Part shown: one piece after another, positions 24,050 to 35,140 of the stretch
Position numbering within the stretch: the first letter of the stretch is position 1
How the letters are laid out: every line of letters starts with the position of its first letter
Assembly (NCBI GenBank): GCA_948567375.1
Contig: OX419761.1
Span: 46,166,243-46,230,242 of the forward strand
Origin: Lunularia cruciata
Lineage: Eukaryota > Streptophyta > Marchantiopsida > Lunulariales > Lunulariaceae
DNA length: 64,000 nucleotides
Direction: 5' to 3'
The notes under the pieces: model-generated
Databases searched by the model: none
The model's input: the letters and a program-made list of their open reading frames with translations, nothing else
Told to the model about the DNA's origin: nothing
Made by a program: the position numbers and the translations under genes

Positions 24050-26770
24050 GTTATGGTTTTCTATCATGATGTCTCCTCCAAAGAAGAAGTCTGGTATCAT
24101 AATGTGGTCACCCAAAGTAGAGAAGTAGGCACACAATTGTTATGCAAAGTACTTGAATTTGACACATTTGCATCTTCTACAATTGAATTTTGCATACCTC
24201 CCAATAGTAGTGGAAATCAAGGAGAAGAAGAACAAAACTTATTTGACTTGAGAGGAAATATGTTTGCATGGACTGAGAGCACTAGCAAAAGGTGCTTGGG
24301 TATGATTCAACAACATGGGCAATGCATCTTGATCTAGATTGGCCTCAAACATTGGAAGAAATGATGAGGAAGTTTGAATCCTCATTCAAACACAAGAAGA
24401 TAGGGAATGGTTGGAAGGTGCAAGGATACCATGACCTTTCTTGGCATACCACTATCTCCTTGATGATGAAGTTTTTCAAATCTTCACTGACAAATTACAT
24501 GAACAATGGGCAAGTGATCTTCTTTTAACTATTGCATGAAGGCAAACCCACAAATTGGGCCAAATATTCTATCATCACACCAAGAGATTATATGCAATTA
24601 TAAACAATGGGAAGACCTACTTTCCTCTCACCATTTGTACTACATTTCTACATAAGGATGAGACTATTGTAGAAGCAAGAGAGGAAGCTCTTCCTAGGGC
24701 ATTACTATCCCTTGGGGTATAACCAATGCCAACTGGGATATGAAGGTGAGAGCAAGAAGTATAAGCATGTCTTCATGAGATACCAAAATCCATGTAAGTC
24801 TGTGCCCATTGACAAGGCTGTTGGAGAGGGAATCAGCAAAAGGAAGGTGGTGGTGACTCCACCAAGGATTGGGAAGACCCATACTAAATCCTTGAGTAGT
24901 GGACTCTTTGTTAGAAGAGGCTTCCCAAGCCAATGATGAATCTTGATCTAGAAGTGATGGCTAACCAAGATTCACAAGGTGGCCCCAATGAAGCCAATGT
25001 GCTTGTAGCACAAGAGAGGGAACCTTTGCTAGTTGTGCAATTAGTGGCCTCAAAGCATGAGAGCTCCTTCCCCAAGATAGTGGTTTCTTCTAACAAGGCA
25101 GAAGAAGGAAAGGATGTGGGAGTGGAAGTTCAATCTGCTCTCGTGATAGCATAGGAGTCAAATGTGTCAGACCAAGAGATACCATGGTGGATGACAAGGA
25201 GGAGGTCCCGATATCCTAATTGTAAAAGAGGACTCCTCCCTTGACATTCACACAAGAAGAAGAGGTGAGAATTCAAGTTCCAGTTATCCCTCAAGGAAAC
25301 ACTCATAAGGTGGTAACTCCACCTCAAGACCCGATGCTCAAGACTGTCCTACCTTCACCACCTTGGGTGAGTGGAAGGAGACTCTCAAGTAAGGAGAAAG
25401 GAAAAGGACTAGGGAGATGGGTGTCCTTGGACCTTGATCAAATTATTGTGGAATTCACCAGACCCCCTTCCTAAGAGTGTTAGACTCAAGGAGGCAATGG
25501 CAAATGAGTCTTGGACCAAAAAAGGAGAGCCAGCAAGTACCTTGGGAACACCATGAGAGCAGCATGCCCTAATGATCCTCAGCCTGATTCAAGACCTCTT
25601 GCAAGTTAATGGAGCTACACCAACCCCACCACAAGAGGCAACCAATGCCCAAGCCAAACCTGTTGGTGCCGATGTACATGGAGTGGCCCTTTATGTACCC
25701 TCTCAACTATCATTTGTTGTCATCCTAGGTTGTTTACATGTTGGGACCAGTACTAAAGACTATGGAAGAAGTATTCTTTGCCTACCAAGAAATTGATTGT
25801 ACGGTTATGGATCACAAGAGATTGATTGATCTCTTGCACTTCCACATTCAAATGGTTGTATGGAAAAAACAAGCAATAGAGAGGAAGTTGGTCAAAGCCA
25901 ACACCCACATCTTGTACCTGGCCCAACTCATAGAAATCAAGGGGTATAGTTTGCATTACAACCAACATCATTACCCAATAGAATCTTGGGAGATGGTACA
26001 TGTCCAAGAACATTGAGCATGAGCAGAAAGGAGAGGTTAGTATTGTGATAGCGGCCGAGGAGTACCACAAAGAGGGAGTGGGGCACTTCAAAGGGAAGGA
26101 GACCTGACTTCCATGGAGGTGAAATTTGGCACCTTGAAGTTGCTTTAGAAAATTAAGAAGCCTCATTGAAGATGAAGCAGGGTGAGTTCATTGTGCTTTC
26201 TAACAACTACAAGGCTTGGAAGCATGACAATGGCATTGTGCTTATGAAGTACAAGGAGGAATTACAGTGTGTCAAGGTAGACCTTGCAAAGATGAAGGTA
26301 GGGTCTACCCAACAAAAGAAGGCCTTTGTGGATTACAAGACCACACAAGAGGAGATTATGTGGGAAAAGGATTGAGAGATCTCCAAGATGAAGGAGGAGA
26401 TAGGAGTCTTGAGGTTGTAGATTACCTAATTGGACTCCAACTTGACAAATATCAAGGGTAGATCCAAGCATCAAGCGGAGGAGATGAAGAAGAAGCATGC
26501 TAATGAGTTAGATGGTTTATGGAAGGAGAAGGCCACAAAGGAGCAATCTTATGATGTCGCTTCAGAGTAGCCAAGATGATCATTGAGGAGTTGTCCATGA
26601 TCATGGCTGACCATGAAGGCAAGGCCCACACCCTCCAAGTACAAGTCAGACAAGAGGTGGACATGGAGTTGCAATTCATCCATGATAAGAATAGATAAGG
26701 AATGAAAGGAGTTCTTACAATTGTGAAAGAGTTGATTTGGAGATGTAAAAGGTGAAGGAGGACCAAGAAA
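24050..26770 (+). mobile_element. Coiled-coil ORF element, copy C
   Basis: The block at about 24350-24570 matches the 387-617 block of copy A in order and spacing (GNGWKVQGYHDL against NGYKVESYKDF, then GKPTNWAK against GEPINWAK). Downstream, 25740-26660 encodes Lys/Glu-rich helical sequence that reads as coiled coil. Because it follows gypsy fragment D on the same strand, C may be an extra ORF placed after pol in the same element, but this is inference. It is broken, with several breaks. Confidence 0.5.
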
Positions 26771-26789
26771 GTAGATCATGGTGTACAAT

Positions 26790-28632
26790 ACTTGTATAAT
26801 TGTAGTTTTGGACCAGTGGGTTTTGGTCATCACAACACAACCATAGGGTGGGGACTTTAGTCATGATGGGATGTCTCCACACAATGACATGTATAGGAAT
26901 TTTTTTATGCAATTATGACTTTGTATATTAAATTGATTCTTTGATAAATATCTGATTGTTGGACCATTTTCTCAATGTGTAGATAGAGTCATAATATTGG
27001 TAGAGTGTACAATAAGCACCACTATAACAACCAATTAGGTAGAAATAGGGTTGATTGTAATTCATAGCTCTAGGGTCATGGCATTGCATGACCTTGGATG
27101 CACTCCATCTTCTTGTAATAGAGTATAAGGAGAGTCACCCCAACTTAATACAGGTTCAAATCAGCACAGATTGGAATTCCATCTCATACTTGTATATTCA
27201 AACTTGTGAATGTGTGTAATACTCTAAGGACAAGAGAAGAGAGAAATTATAGATTTCACACTCAATCCTCCGATGCACCAAAGGAGCACCTTCTCTTTAT
27301 TATATAGACAAAGAAGATCTCCTCCAAGGAAGCTCCACCATAGGATTAGGCACATAGATAGGTAACATGTCAGCAAGCTCCACCCTTGGATTATTTACTT
27401 GGATGGGTGACATGTTGGTCCTGGTCCTATCTGGTTGGTCAAATAAGCTTTGACCATAGGAAATCTTCTTGTAGAAATCTCATAATCACATGGGTGAGGT
27501 ACAGTTGGAAAGCTCTCAATGAGACAAATTGGGGGGAGGGGGGGGGGGGAGGGAGGGAAGCCAACCTTTCCTTAGTTGGGTGGGGAGATGTCCACATTTT
27601 TTAGGCCTAATTCATCCATTTAGGCCTCCAAAATTGCGTTCAAAGATTTCAAGCACATTTTGGTTCCATTAGTAGAAGTCTCCTTTTGGTGATACTTCTT
27701 TCTGATCTGTTTAGTTCATGATGTGTAACATCATTCCAAATGTTACCAAACTAATTTTCACCTTTAAATCATATGTCTAGCTATTGGTTCTAGGGTTTTC
27801 AAATTTATTTCAAATTTCTACCTATTAGTAGAAGTACTCTTTTGATGATACTTCTATCTGATCTATTTTTTTCATCATATATAACATCATTCTAGATGTT
27901 ACTAAACCAAACATCTGGATCATATGGCTAGCTTGTGGTATTACAATGTGCAATCACTTTGCTTGTGCGTTTGTAAAGGTGACTCTATTGTGAGGATGAT
28001 GCTTGAGGACCTCTTAGATCTTGAGTGTATCAATGTTAGTACAGTATAACTTTTTGATTGTTGAGTCAAGTAGTGGTGAGAACTGAAAGTAGGAATGCAA
28101 GTGTTGAGGTGTAAGAGAGCAGTCATGCATGAGAGTTCTTAAGAGTTTGGGCAACACGTCAAGAGCTATGACGGCTATAAGAGTTGTAAAGTATCATGCG
28201 TAACAAAAGCTCAAGGTATCACAAACCTACAGTATAGTAGTGAGGAGTGTCTTCTATGAAGGATAGAATGCTCCATTTGCATCGTAGTATGCATTGTATA
28301 GGTAACTACAAGGGAATGACCTTTGGGGCTGATGACCAACATGATGGACTGAATCATCACCTTAAGGAGCTTGTGTGGTGAGATATCATTTGTGAATGTG
28401 AATTAGCGTTTTTGGTTTTGTTGTAGTATGTGAAAAAAGGGTACTCTACACTCTTCTAAGACTTATCTTACCCAAGAAGTTACATACAATACATAACAAT
28501 AGCCAACTTGTGACAAAGTGATACTTCCTCTTCACCCCTAGCCAATTCTGAACCATATCCTTGTGGGAACAACTTGTTCTTACCAATTATATTGCAAGTA
28601 TGTCAAGGTTTGGACTATCACAATCTATGTAG
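26790..28632 (+). repeat. LTR-like tail of copy C, interrupted by a solo LTR
   Basis: Non-coding sequence follows the ORF. A TATA-like GTATAAGG occurs near 27124. After the E-family solo LTR (27215-27945) the tail resumes and ends at 28500-28632 with the family's landmarks: CCAATTCTG, GGGAACAAC, TTACCAATTATA and a final CTATCACA. The left boundary is not defined. Confidence 0.4.
27215..27945 (-). mobile_element. Solo LTR of element E family
   Basis: The 731-base sequence matches both E LTRs along its length, starting TGTAATACTC and ending GGTATTACA. It is flanked by the 5-bp target duplication ATGTG at 27210-27214 and 27946-27950. No internal sequence is present, so it is a solo LTR, which normally forms by recombination between the two LTRs of one element. 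Confidence 0.93.
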
Positions 28633-29705
28633 TACAACCTTAGCTTGTAGCATCCTCTGTGTGCAAGGAATCATGGTAGTCACTCCCAGAACCTACAAGA
28701 AGGCTCTTGAGGCCATCCTTAGATCCCCTACAAATATGATGTTTAATGCAAGATGATTGTCAATGGAAGTAAGCACTTAGGATTGCTACTCTAGAATTGG
28801 GAGTTAAACAAGAAACAATAAATGAATTGAGATTTGGTGACAAGAGTGTGTTTTGTTTCACTCTTAGGCATTTCCAAACAATATTCTCGTATGAAGGTAC
28901 TATCGTTTTTGACTATACTATGAGTACGTCAATATTGAGTTATGACACATGGACTTTGGCAAGGATAGCATATCATAAAGATAGATATGGCTGAAGATGG
29001 ATAGGGAAAGTTCCTTGCTCAATCTCAAATTTATATACACTCTTCAATTGATTGCTTCCAAGCAAGAGTGGTGACAACATTGGACAATCTAGCCTGTGGA
29101 GATGAGATGAATTGTAAATGGATAGTGGAATTTCTTGGTGTTCTTAACAGTTGGGTAGATTGCTTATCATTATAGACACATTTTAGAAGTAACAAATGAT
29201 GGGTTGCCAATACCAAAACTTCTTGCTAGGCTCTTCCGTTTGGGAGGGGAAATTATGGAGTATCTACAAGTGCAATAGCAATTGGGGAGAGCTTTGAAGA
29301 CTTTAGCTATAATTAAGGCCAATGCTCTGCATATTGTGGACTCCTTGGGTGTTATTCAAGGATTGATAGATTGCTTTAGAGATGATGAGTAGACATCGTA
29401 GACCATTTCAAAAGTTACGGATGATGGTTTACCAAAGGAGAAAGAATGTTACTTATCCCATGGATAGGCTAATGATCAGTTTCAGATGATTCCAAAGATG
29501 GTTTTTGTTTTTGTGTAGGTGACAAAATCAATACAACTGGTCTTGATGGAGTGGTGCACCGGTCCTCTGCATTTCAAAATTCTGAGGGATTCTGAATGTT
29601 CTTGGCTACAGTTTTGAAGAGATGAGATCCAATTGCTGCAGCCACACATTCTTTCTATGTATGTCACTAGATGCTAGATAGTTTTTTGGCCCGCATGAAC
29701 AATTT
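28633..29705. other. Degenerate repeat-derived stretch
   Basis: Positions 28845-28955 repeat the LTR-end landmarks (CTTAGGCATTTCCAAAC, then ACTATGAGTACGTCAATATTG). A plus-strand coding-like patch near 29270-29370 reads ALKTLAIIKANALHIV and onward, without a recognised domain. No host gene is seen. Confidence 0.35.
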
Positions 29706-29708
29706 GTT

Positions 29709-29744
29709 GCTATGTTAATCTCAATTTACTAAGATTAACATAGC
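29709..29744. repeat. Perfect 13-bp hairpin
   Basis: GCTATGTTAATCT at 29709-29721 and its exact reverse complement at 29732-29744 enclose a 10-base loop. It may be the end or core of a small foldback element. No flanking duplication was found. Confidence 0.6.
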
Positions 29745-30195
29745 CTTAATGATCTATGTGTTTGCTCCCTCTCATACACCTACATCTGTCCACTTATTTG
29801 TGATCTTTATGTCACATCGAATGTTTATCTATTGGGTTGGATTGCCAAAAAGCACCAATTATCTAGATCATTTATTTATACAAATAAAAGCAATAAGTAT
29901 GAATTAAATGGTGGTTTTTGTCAAATATAATGTTAGAACCTAAACTTATTTTACTTATTATTTATGACATTATTATTCTTATTGTTTGAAAAATTTGTAT
30001 ATTTTATTTTATTTGTATAAAATATTATTTCATAATCCATGTCAAAATCAAGAGTAATACGAATAAGTCTAACGTACAATTTTATAATTATTATCTATTC
30101 CAATAGAAAAGAACCACATTCACACTAGGTGATGTTCATAAACCGAATAACTTGCATAATGGTGATATCTTAGGTGCTATAGGGAAGATTTTTCA
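29745..30195. other. AT-rich intergenic stretch
   Basis: Very AT-rich and non-coding, marking the transition between the retroelement block and the gene island. Nothing else is recognised. Confidence 0.5.
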
Positions 30196-30400
30196 TATTG
30201 GGTTTAGCCCCATTTTACCTAGATTTCTCATTTTGACTCTATTGGGGCTTAGCCCCTTTTTACCTAGATTTCTCATTTTGACTCTATTGGTGCTTAGCCT
30301 TATTTAACCTTTCTCATCTCTCCCCTCTCATCTCTCCCCACTCCACTGGCCTGATGGGTCTTCTCATTCTTCGCTTTTTCTACGCGATCGCCCTTGTTTT
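30196..30400 (+). repeat. Palindrome-core dispersed repeat, copy 1
   Basis: It contains two to three tandem iterations of a ~47-base unit (TTACCTAGATTTCTCATTTT then GACTCTATTGGGGC) around the core TTGGGGCTTAGCCCC at 30242-30256. These are followed by a CT-rich leader and the GCCTGATGGGTCTTC and CTACGCGATCGCC phrases shared with the other copies. It lies upstream of RFC4. Confidence 0.65.
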
Positions 30401-30525
30401 TGTACCTGAGAGGGATTTCCTTAGACAAGAGTAGTCTCAGTTTGGTGCACTGATAATGCGCCTATTGCCCAAGTCGTGCCCCGATCACATACAGCACATT
30501 GCATCCCCTCTGATCACCGCAGCAT
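30400..30525 (-). repeat. Inverted repeat, left arm (LTR/primer-site-like)
   Basis: This ~120-base block matches the reverse complement of 42885-43015 at roughly 85% identity. Shared landmarks include TAGTCTCAG, CTGATAATGC, CCTATTGCCCA, GATCACATACAGCAC and GCATCCCCTCTGATCAC. The right arm carries ATCAGAGCGCCA, resembling the inner part of a tRNA-iMet primer site, so both arms may be retroelement LTR/primer junction relics. Confidence 0.65.
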
Positions 30526-30599
30526 CAAGAGTGGATATTGGTAGTGAAAATCGGGGCAATACGAGAACAATCGCATTAGAAAGATTCAAATATTCTTTC

Positions 30600-30607
30600 T
30601 TCCCGCC
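30600..30607 (+). promoter_or_regulatory. E2F-type site upstream of RFC4
   Basis: TTCCCGCC fits the E2F consensus TTSSCGSS and lies about 120 bases before the start codon. Plant replication genes, including RFC subunits, are known E2F targets, which suggests S-phase expression. A single motif match is weak on its own. Confidence 0.4.
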
Positions 30608-30723
30608 CAATCGGACACCAGATGTGATCTGAATGATCAGAATTAGAAGAAAAAGAACGAGGGATTGAGTGAGTTCTCGGTGTAGTGGTGCTGATCATCG
30701 GGCGTTCGTTTCAATTTTGGCCG

Positions 30724-33700
30724 ATGATGGCGATTGGCCCTGTGCAGCAGAGCAGTCAACAGTGGGTCGAGAAATAGTGAGCCCAAATTGCTTTTGATTA
30801 AATTCTTTTTTTCTTGGTGTGTTGCTCGTACGAATTTGAATGGAAGGGACATAGAAGAGCGGCGCAGGTACCCGCCTTTACGGTTTGAAGCTCTCCTTTC
30901 TCCTTACCTGAACTCTTTCATTGTGTAGTCGGCCCAAGACGGTCAAGGACGTCGCCTACCAAGATGAAGTTGTCAGGACTCTGACCAACACACTGGAGAC
31001 TGGAAATGTGAGAAGTATTGGATCATTATCCAAGAAATGTTATTGAGAAGAGCTCGATTCACTTACGGTTACATCACTCCCTTCGCTTTGCGAGCTCAAA
31101 TCTTGCACCTGGCCTTTGGTTTTGGGACCAGGAAACTATCTGGAGAACAAGTTCTTGCTTATGTGATGTTTATTCTACGTTTGTTGTATCCGAGCCGGGT
31201 TTGACAAGTCGTCGGCGCTTCGCAGTTGCCACACTTACTCTTCTACGGACCGCCTGGAACCGGCAAAACCTCCACTGCGCTTGCTCTATGTCACCAACTT
31301 TTTGGGTGAGGTGTTTCTCCTCCAAGTCGGGTCTTCATGTTGCAAGGAATGTAGATTGCAATTCGGGTCATAAACCAAGCCTGAAAATAAAAGAAGGAAA
31401 ATTTTCTACTTTTGCAGGCCTGCGATGTACAAAGCACGTGTCCTTGAGCTGAATGCAAGTGATGACAGGGGCATTAATGTCGTCAGAACCAAAATCAAAG
31501 ACTTCGCGGCAACTGCAGTTGGACATTCCAGTAATACAGGGTGTGTTCCTAAACCATCATTGTGGCTAGTCCATTTGAAGAGCAACTTTGTCTAGTGGTT
31601 TAACAGATCACTACATCTGACTTGATTGAGAAACGGGCGTCAATGGTTGATGGAGTTTTGAGTACATTTTGTTATAAGTAACTGCAATATCTAGGTTCTC
31701 TCAGAGTGTGTATATGAAGTTCCGGTTTCATACGAAGCTAATGACAGACACAGGATACGTTGGTGTTGATTGAATATTATATAGCAGCAAAACTTATCTA
31801 TGTTTGTGTGATAACTGCAGTGAGTATCCATGCCCTCCTTTCAAAGTCATAATTCTGGACGAAGCTGATTCCATGACTGAAGATGCTCAGGTATTATCCT
31901 CCTGGTCCAGCGATCCCCTGGACTTTCTTTTCTTTCTTTCTTTCTCGTCCTGATTTTGGTTCTGCTAAAAGTCTTCCGAAGGTCCTATCCTTTAGAAGCT
32001 CGACGTCAATGATGGGCAACATGGATGTCCTGGTTACAGAATGCCCTACGAAGAACAATGGAGACTTACTCAAAAGTGACGCGTTTTTGCTTCATCTGTA
32101 ATTACGTCAGCAGGTATATTTTGTTGCTTGTTGTTCTCGTCTTCTTACTTCTCCCCATTTCTTCAAGGAAGCTATTTGACAAGCTATAGTTTGAAACTTA
32201 TTCGTAATTGTCCTTCTGTCATGCTTCGAACATTTGTTCGAACTACTATACAGGATCATAGAACCTTTAGCATCACGATGTGCAAAGTACAGATTTAAGC
32301 CACTTCACGAAGATATCATGACAACCCGAGTTAAGTATGTGTGCCAAGAAGAGGGGATTCAACTTGATCCCGAGGTATGTTCATTATACCCTTGAGCACT
32401 ACTAGACCTATTGCATTGATGTAGTCAGATACCGGCTACTGACGTGACAGGTTTCCAAAGCTTCTGGCTCTCGTCTAAAGATCAGCATTGCTCTCTGCTC
32501 ATGATGATCCATTGAAAGGTGTCACATGATACAAATGGAGCAGAAGTTTACTGACTGGATAGATGATTTTGATTCATTTAGGCGCTGTCAACTCTGAGTA
32601 AAATATCTGGAGGAGACCTTCGGCGAGCGATAACTTGCGTGCAGGTCTTACTTTGGCAACCTGCAGCTTTCTCTGGTTTCTCTCTGCATAAAATTTTCTA
32701 CGGAAATGTTCAATTTTTCCTGGGGTCATCCGCTCTAGGAATGATGCATTGCAGTCAGGTTAGATGTATGTTTGGGTTTGTACGGGCCTCGTTCCCTGAT
32801 TCCTTCGTGCCATTTTACTCAGTACATAAGCGAACAGTGGGTCCCTCTGGTGAATTTCAAATATTCCCAGTGGATGCACTTCTGAGTGTGAATTAGTATC
32901 TTTGTACGGTTGTGGAGACTTGCAGAGTGCTGCCCGCCTATATGGATCCTCTATCTCAAGCGACAATATCATCAGCGTCTCTGGGGTACGTATTTTACAT
33001 TTCCATCTGCAAAATACTTTAGCTCCTCAACTGTTGCTGATCTCTTCCGTAGAGTTTGTCTTCTGGGGGATAATCCCTACATTATAAGTTTGTGGTAGTG
33101 TACGTAGTTCTGTATATATGAGCACATAGCGAAGGGCAAGAAGATACTGGCAATTTTGCATATCTTGAAAGAGATTGTCTTTTTTCTCTCACATGATGTA
33201 TACCAGTTCACTGCAGGCGCTCCTTATTAAATGCATCGACTTCCCTTCCTGCTTTCTATCACTTCCGTTTATCTTCCGTTGTGTATTTCCTTGTTTGGAG
33301 TATCTTCAGTGCAATTTGCATACGTTCATGATTTCTTTTCATTACTTCCATATGTTTGTTCGCGGGTCCCTACTAAGTGAGTTTTGGATGTCTCGTTCTG
33401 GATCCCCCTGCTCCCCTTCTTAAGTTTCTTACCTACTTGTACAAACCATTCTAGACCACCAAAGGTTTCGCTTCAGACCCGGGGGTCCCTGGCTTACCAT
33501 TGCTCAAATATCCTGAAAAAGATTTGTCGTCCTCTAGAATGTAATATACTTTAGACAGAGTTGCCCTTCACTGAAATTCTCCCTTTGTACTCATTCTGTC
33601 ACCCTCAGCGCAGCTACACGGTACTAGCACTGATGAAATGTTAATTCCCATCGTTTGAAGGTTGTTCATGATGATTATCTGGATTCGCTTCTGACCGCTT

Positions 33701-34302
33701 GCAAGAGTGGCCAATTTGATAAGGTCCAGGCCGTTGTCACTAACATCATAGCTGAGGGACACCCCGTTTCACAGATTTTAAGTCAGGTGAGGATCTTCTG
33801 TTTCGTCATCTCTCAATGGTGCTGGAAAGCCCACATTTATGCTGCTACATGCTGTTGCATAAGTTTGCCTCAAGCTGGTTTGATTATTCCATTATCACTG
33901 TAATTCAAAGTGTGTTCGGTTTGGAGTGCTATCGAATGAGATATCGACTGCTGACTGGGATCTTGTCATGAACGCGCAGCTGTTTGACATAGTCGTTAAG
34001 GCCTCTGATGTCACTGATGAGCAGAAGGCGAGAATTCTTGAGAGAACTGCTCAAGCCGACAAGGTAGTACACAAGTTCAACCTCGCACTTGAATATAGTC
34101 CAAACGTACAGTAAAATTTACAATCGTCCTGCGCGGCAGAACTGTGTTTCTTTCAGGACTTACTGAAATGGATCTTACTGACGAGCTGAATTCTGTACAG
34201 GCCCTAATCGATGGCGCCGACGAATTTTTGCAACTCCTGGACGTCGCGAGCAATACTCTAGGAGCTCTTTGTAATTTGAATGGAGACAAGTCGTCTTTAT
34301 AA
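30724..34302 (+). CDS. RFC4: Replication factor C subunit 4 (clamp-loader ATPase)
   Basis: RFC4 is one of the small AAA+ subunits of the nuclear clamp loader that opens PCNA and places it on primed DNA. Twelve exons splice in phase: 30724-30776, 30929-31007, 31226-31305, 31418-31540, 31821-31890, 32040-32113, 32254-32374, 32582-32644, 32926-32985, 33661-33786, 33980-34063, 34201-34302. Together they encode 344 aa, close to the ~340 aa of plant orthologues. Visible motifs are WVEKYRPK at the N-terminus, Walker A GPPGTGKT (about 52-59), Walker B IILDEAD (about 122-128), the NALRRTME region, the SRC motif (about 167-169), sensor GGDLRR (about 210-215) and the C-terminal collar ending [16 protein letters not shown]. 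All introns have GT-AG ends and no key residue is missing. ATG 30724 or 30727 could serve as start. The close match to Arabidopsis RFC4 is from memory. An inverted partial copy lies downstream. Confidence 0.95.
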
Positions 34303-35140
34303 TTTATCTTCCTTACACACTACTGATTACTCACATGTACTTCACAAACAAGATTAGGCTAGCTTTTCAATGGGTTCAACATGACAGCACAGTTATTCAG
34401 CTGATCTTCAACCACTGTGCCAGGTCTTAGCTCGCAATGGATCAGTCACATCAACATAGTAAAAAGAGCGGAGCAAACGATACTCGTAGTCGAGTCCGTC
34501 TTTGTTCTACTCAGCTTTACTTCATCCCATAAACGAGCTCCATCTGCCGTCCTTTGAGTCTGCTCCCAGCTACAGGTGTTAGTACATAGCAAGCCACATG
34601 TGGAGCAGTGGGACCGAGATATTGGACTTCTTGACTCGGATTGCAAGGAAACTTCGAATCCACTCCCTGAGTTGTAGTCCATCCTCTAATGAAGTCATTA
34701 AGGCCGACGGAATGCCTTAGGGGCAACTTTCGCTTGCCTTAGGAGCAACTTTTGCATCTCTAAACTCATGTGCCGTTCGTCTGATCAAGCAAAGCTCTTT
34801 GTCATCCGGCTTCTCAGCTTCTTAGTATGCACTGTTACACGCTAAGATGCTTACCACCGAGTTTCAATAATTACTATTTGAAAGCTAACATCCAGTCACC
34901 CGATGCTAAGATCCGCAGCCGCAATTGTATGCTGCTTCGTTCTCACCTATTCACCTGAAGAACATAAATCCAAACCCAGATTATGTCAAATTGAACTTCC
35001 GGACTGCTCAAAACCTGACGCTGCATATATCAAACTTATGTTTCCACTCAACTCAGCGTGTCACCTCTGAGTAAGTCTCCGTTACTCTTCGTAGGGCATT
35101 CTGTAACCAGGAGTCACGTGATTGCATGCATTTCGGAAGA
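34303..35140. other. RFC4 downstream intergenic region with a 22-bp tandem repeat
   Basis: No gene is recognised. A 22-base unit beginning TGCCTTAGGGGCAAC is present twice in tandem at 34713-34734 and 34735-34756. Short antisense open stretches near 34446-34726 have no recognised domain. Confidence 0.5.

Noticed and set aside
30196-30230. Helitron 3' end (hairpin followed by CTAG)
   Set aside because: The palindrome is followed by CTAG only in copy 1, the spacing and the following base do not fit, and the other copies lack it. Copy 2 also has a 9-bp target duplication, which Helitrons do not make.
31018-31452. 144-codon plus-strand open frame inside RFC4
   Set aside because: It runs across introns 2 and 3 in the wrong frame; the exons with Walker A and the following conserved block are read in other frames and splice cleanly.
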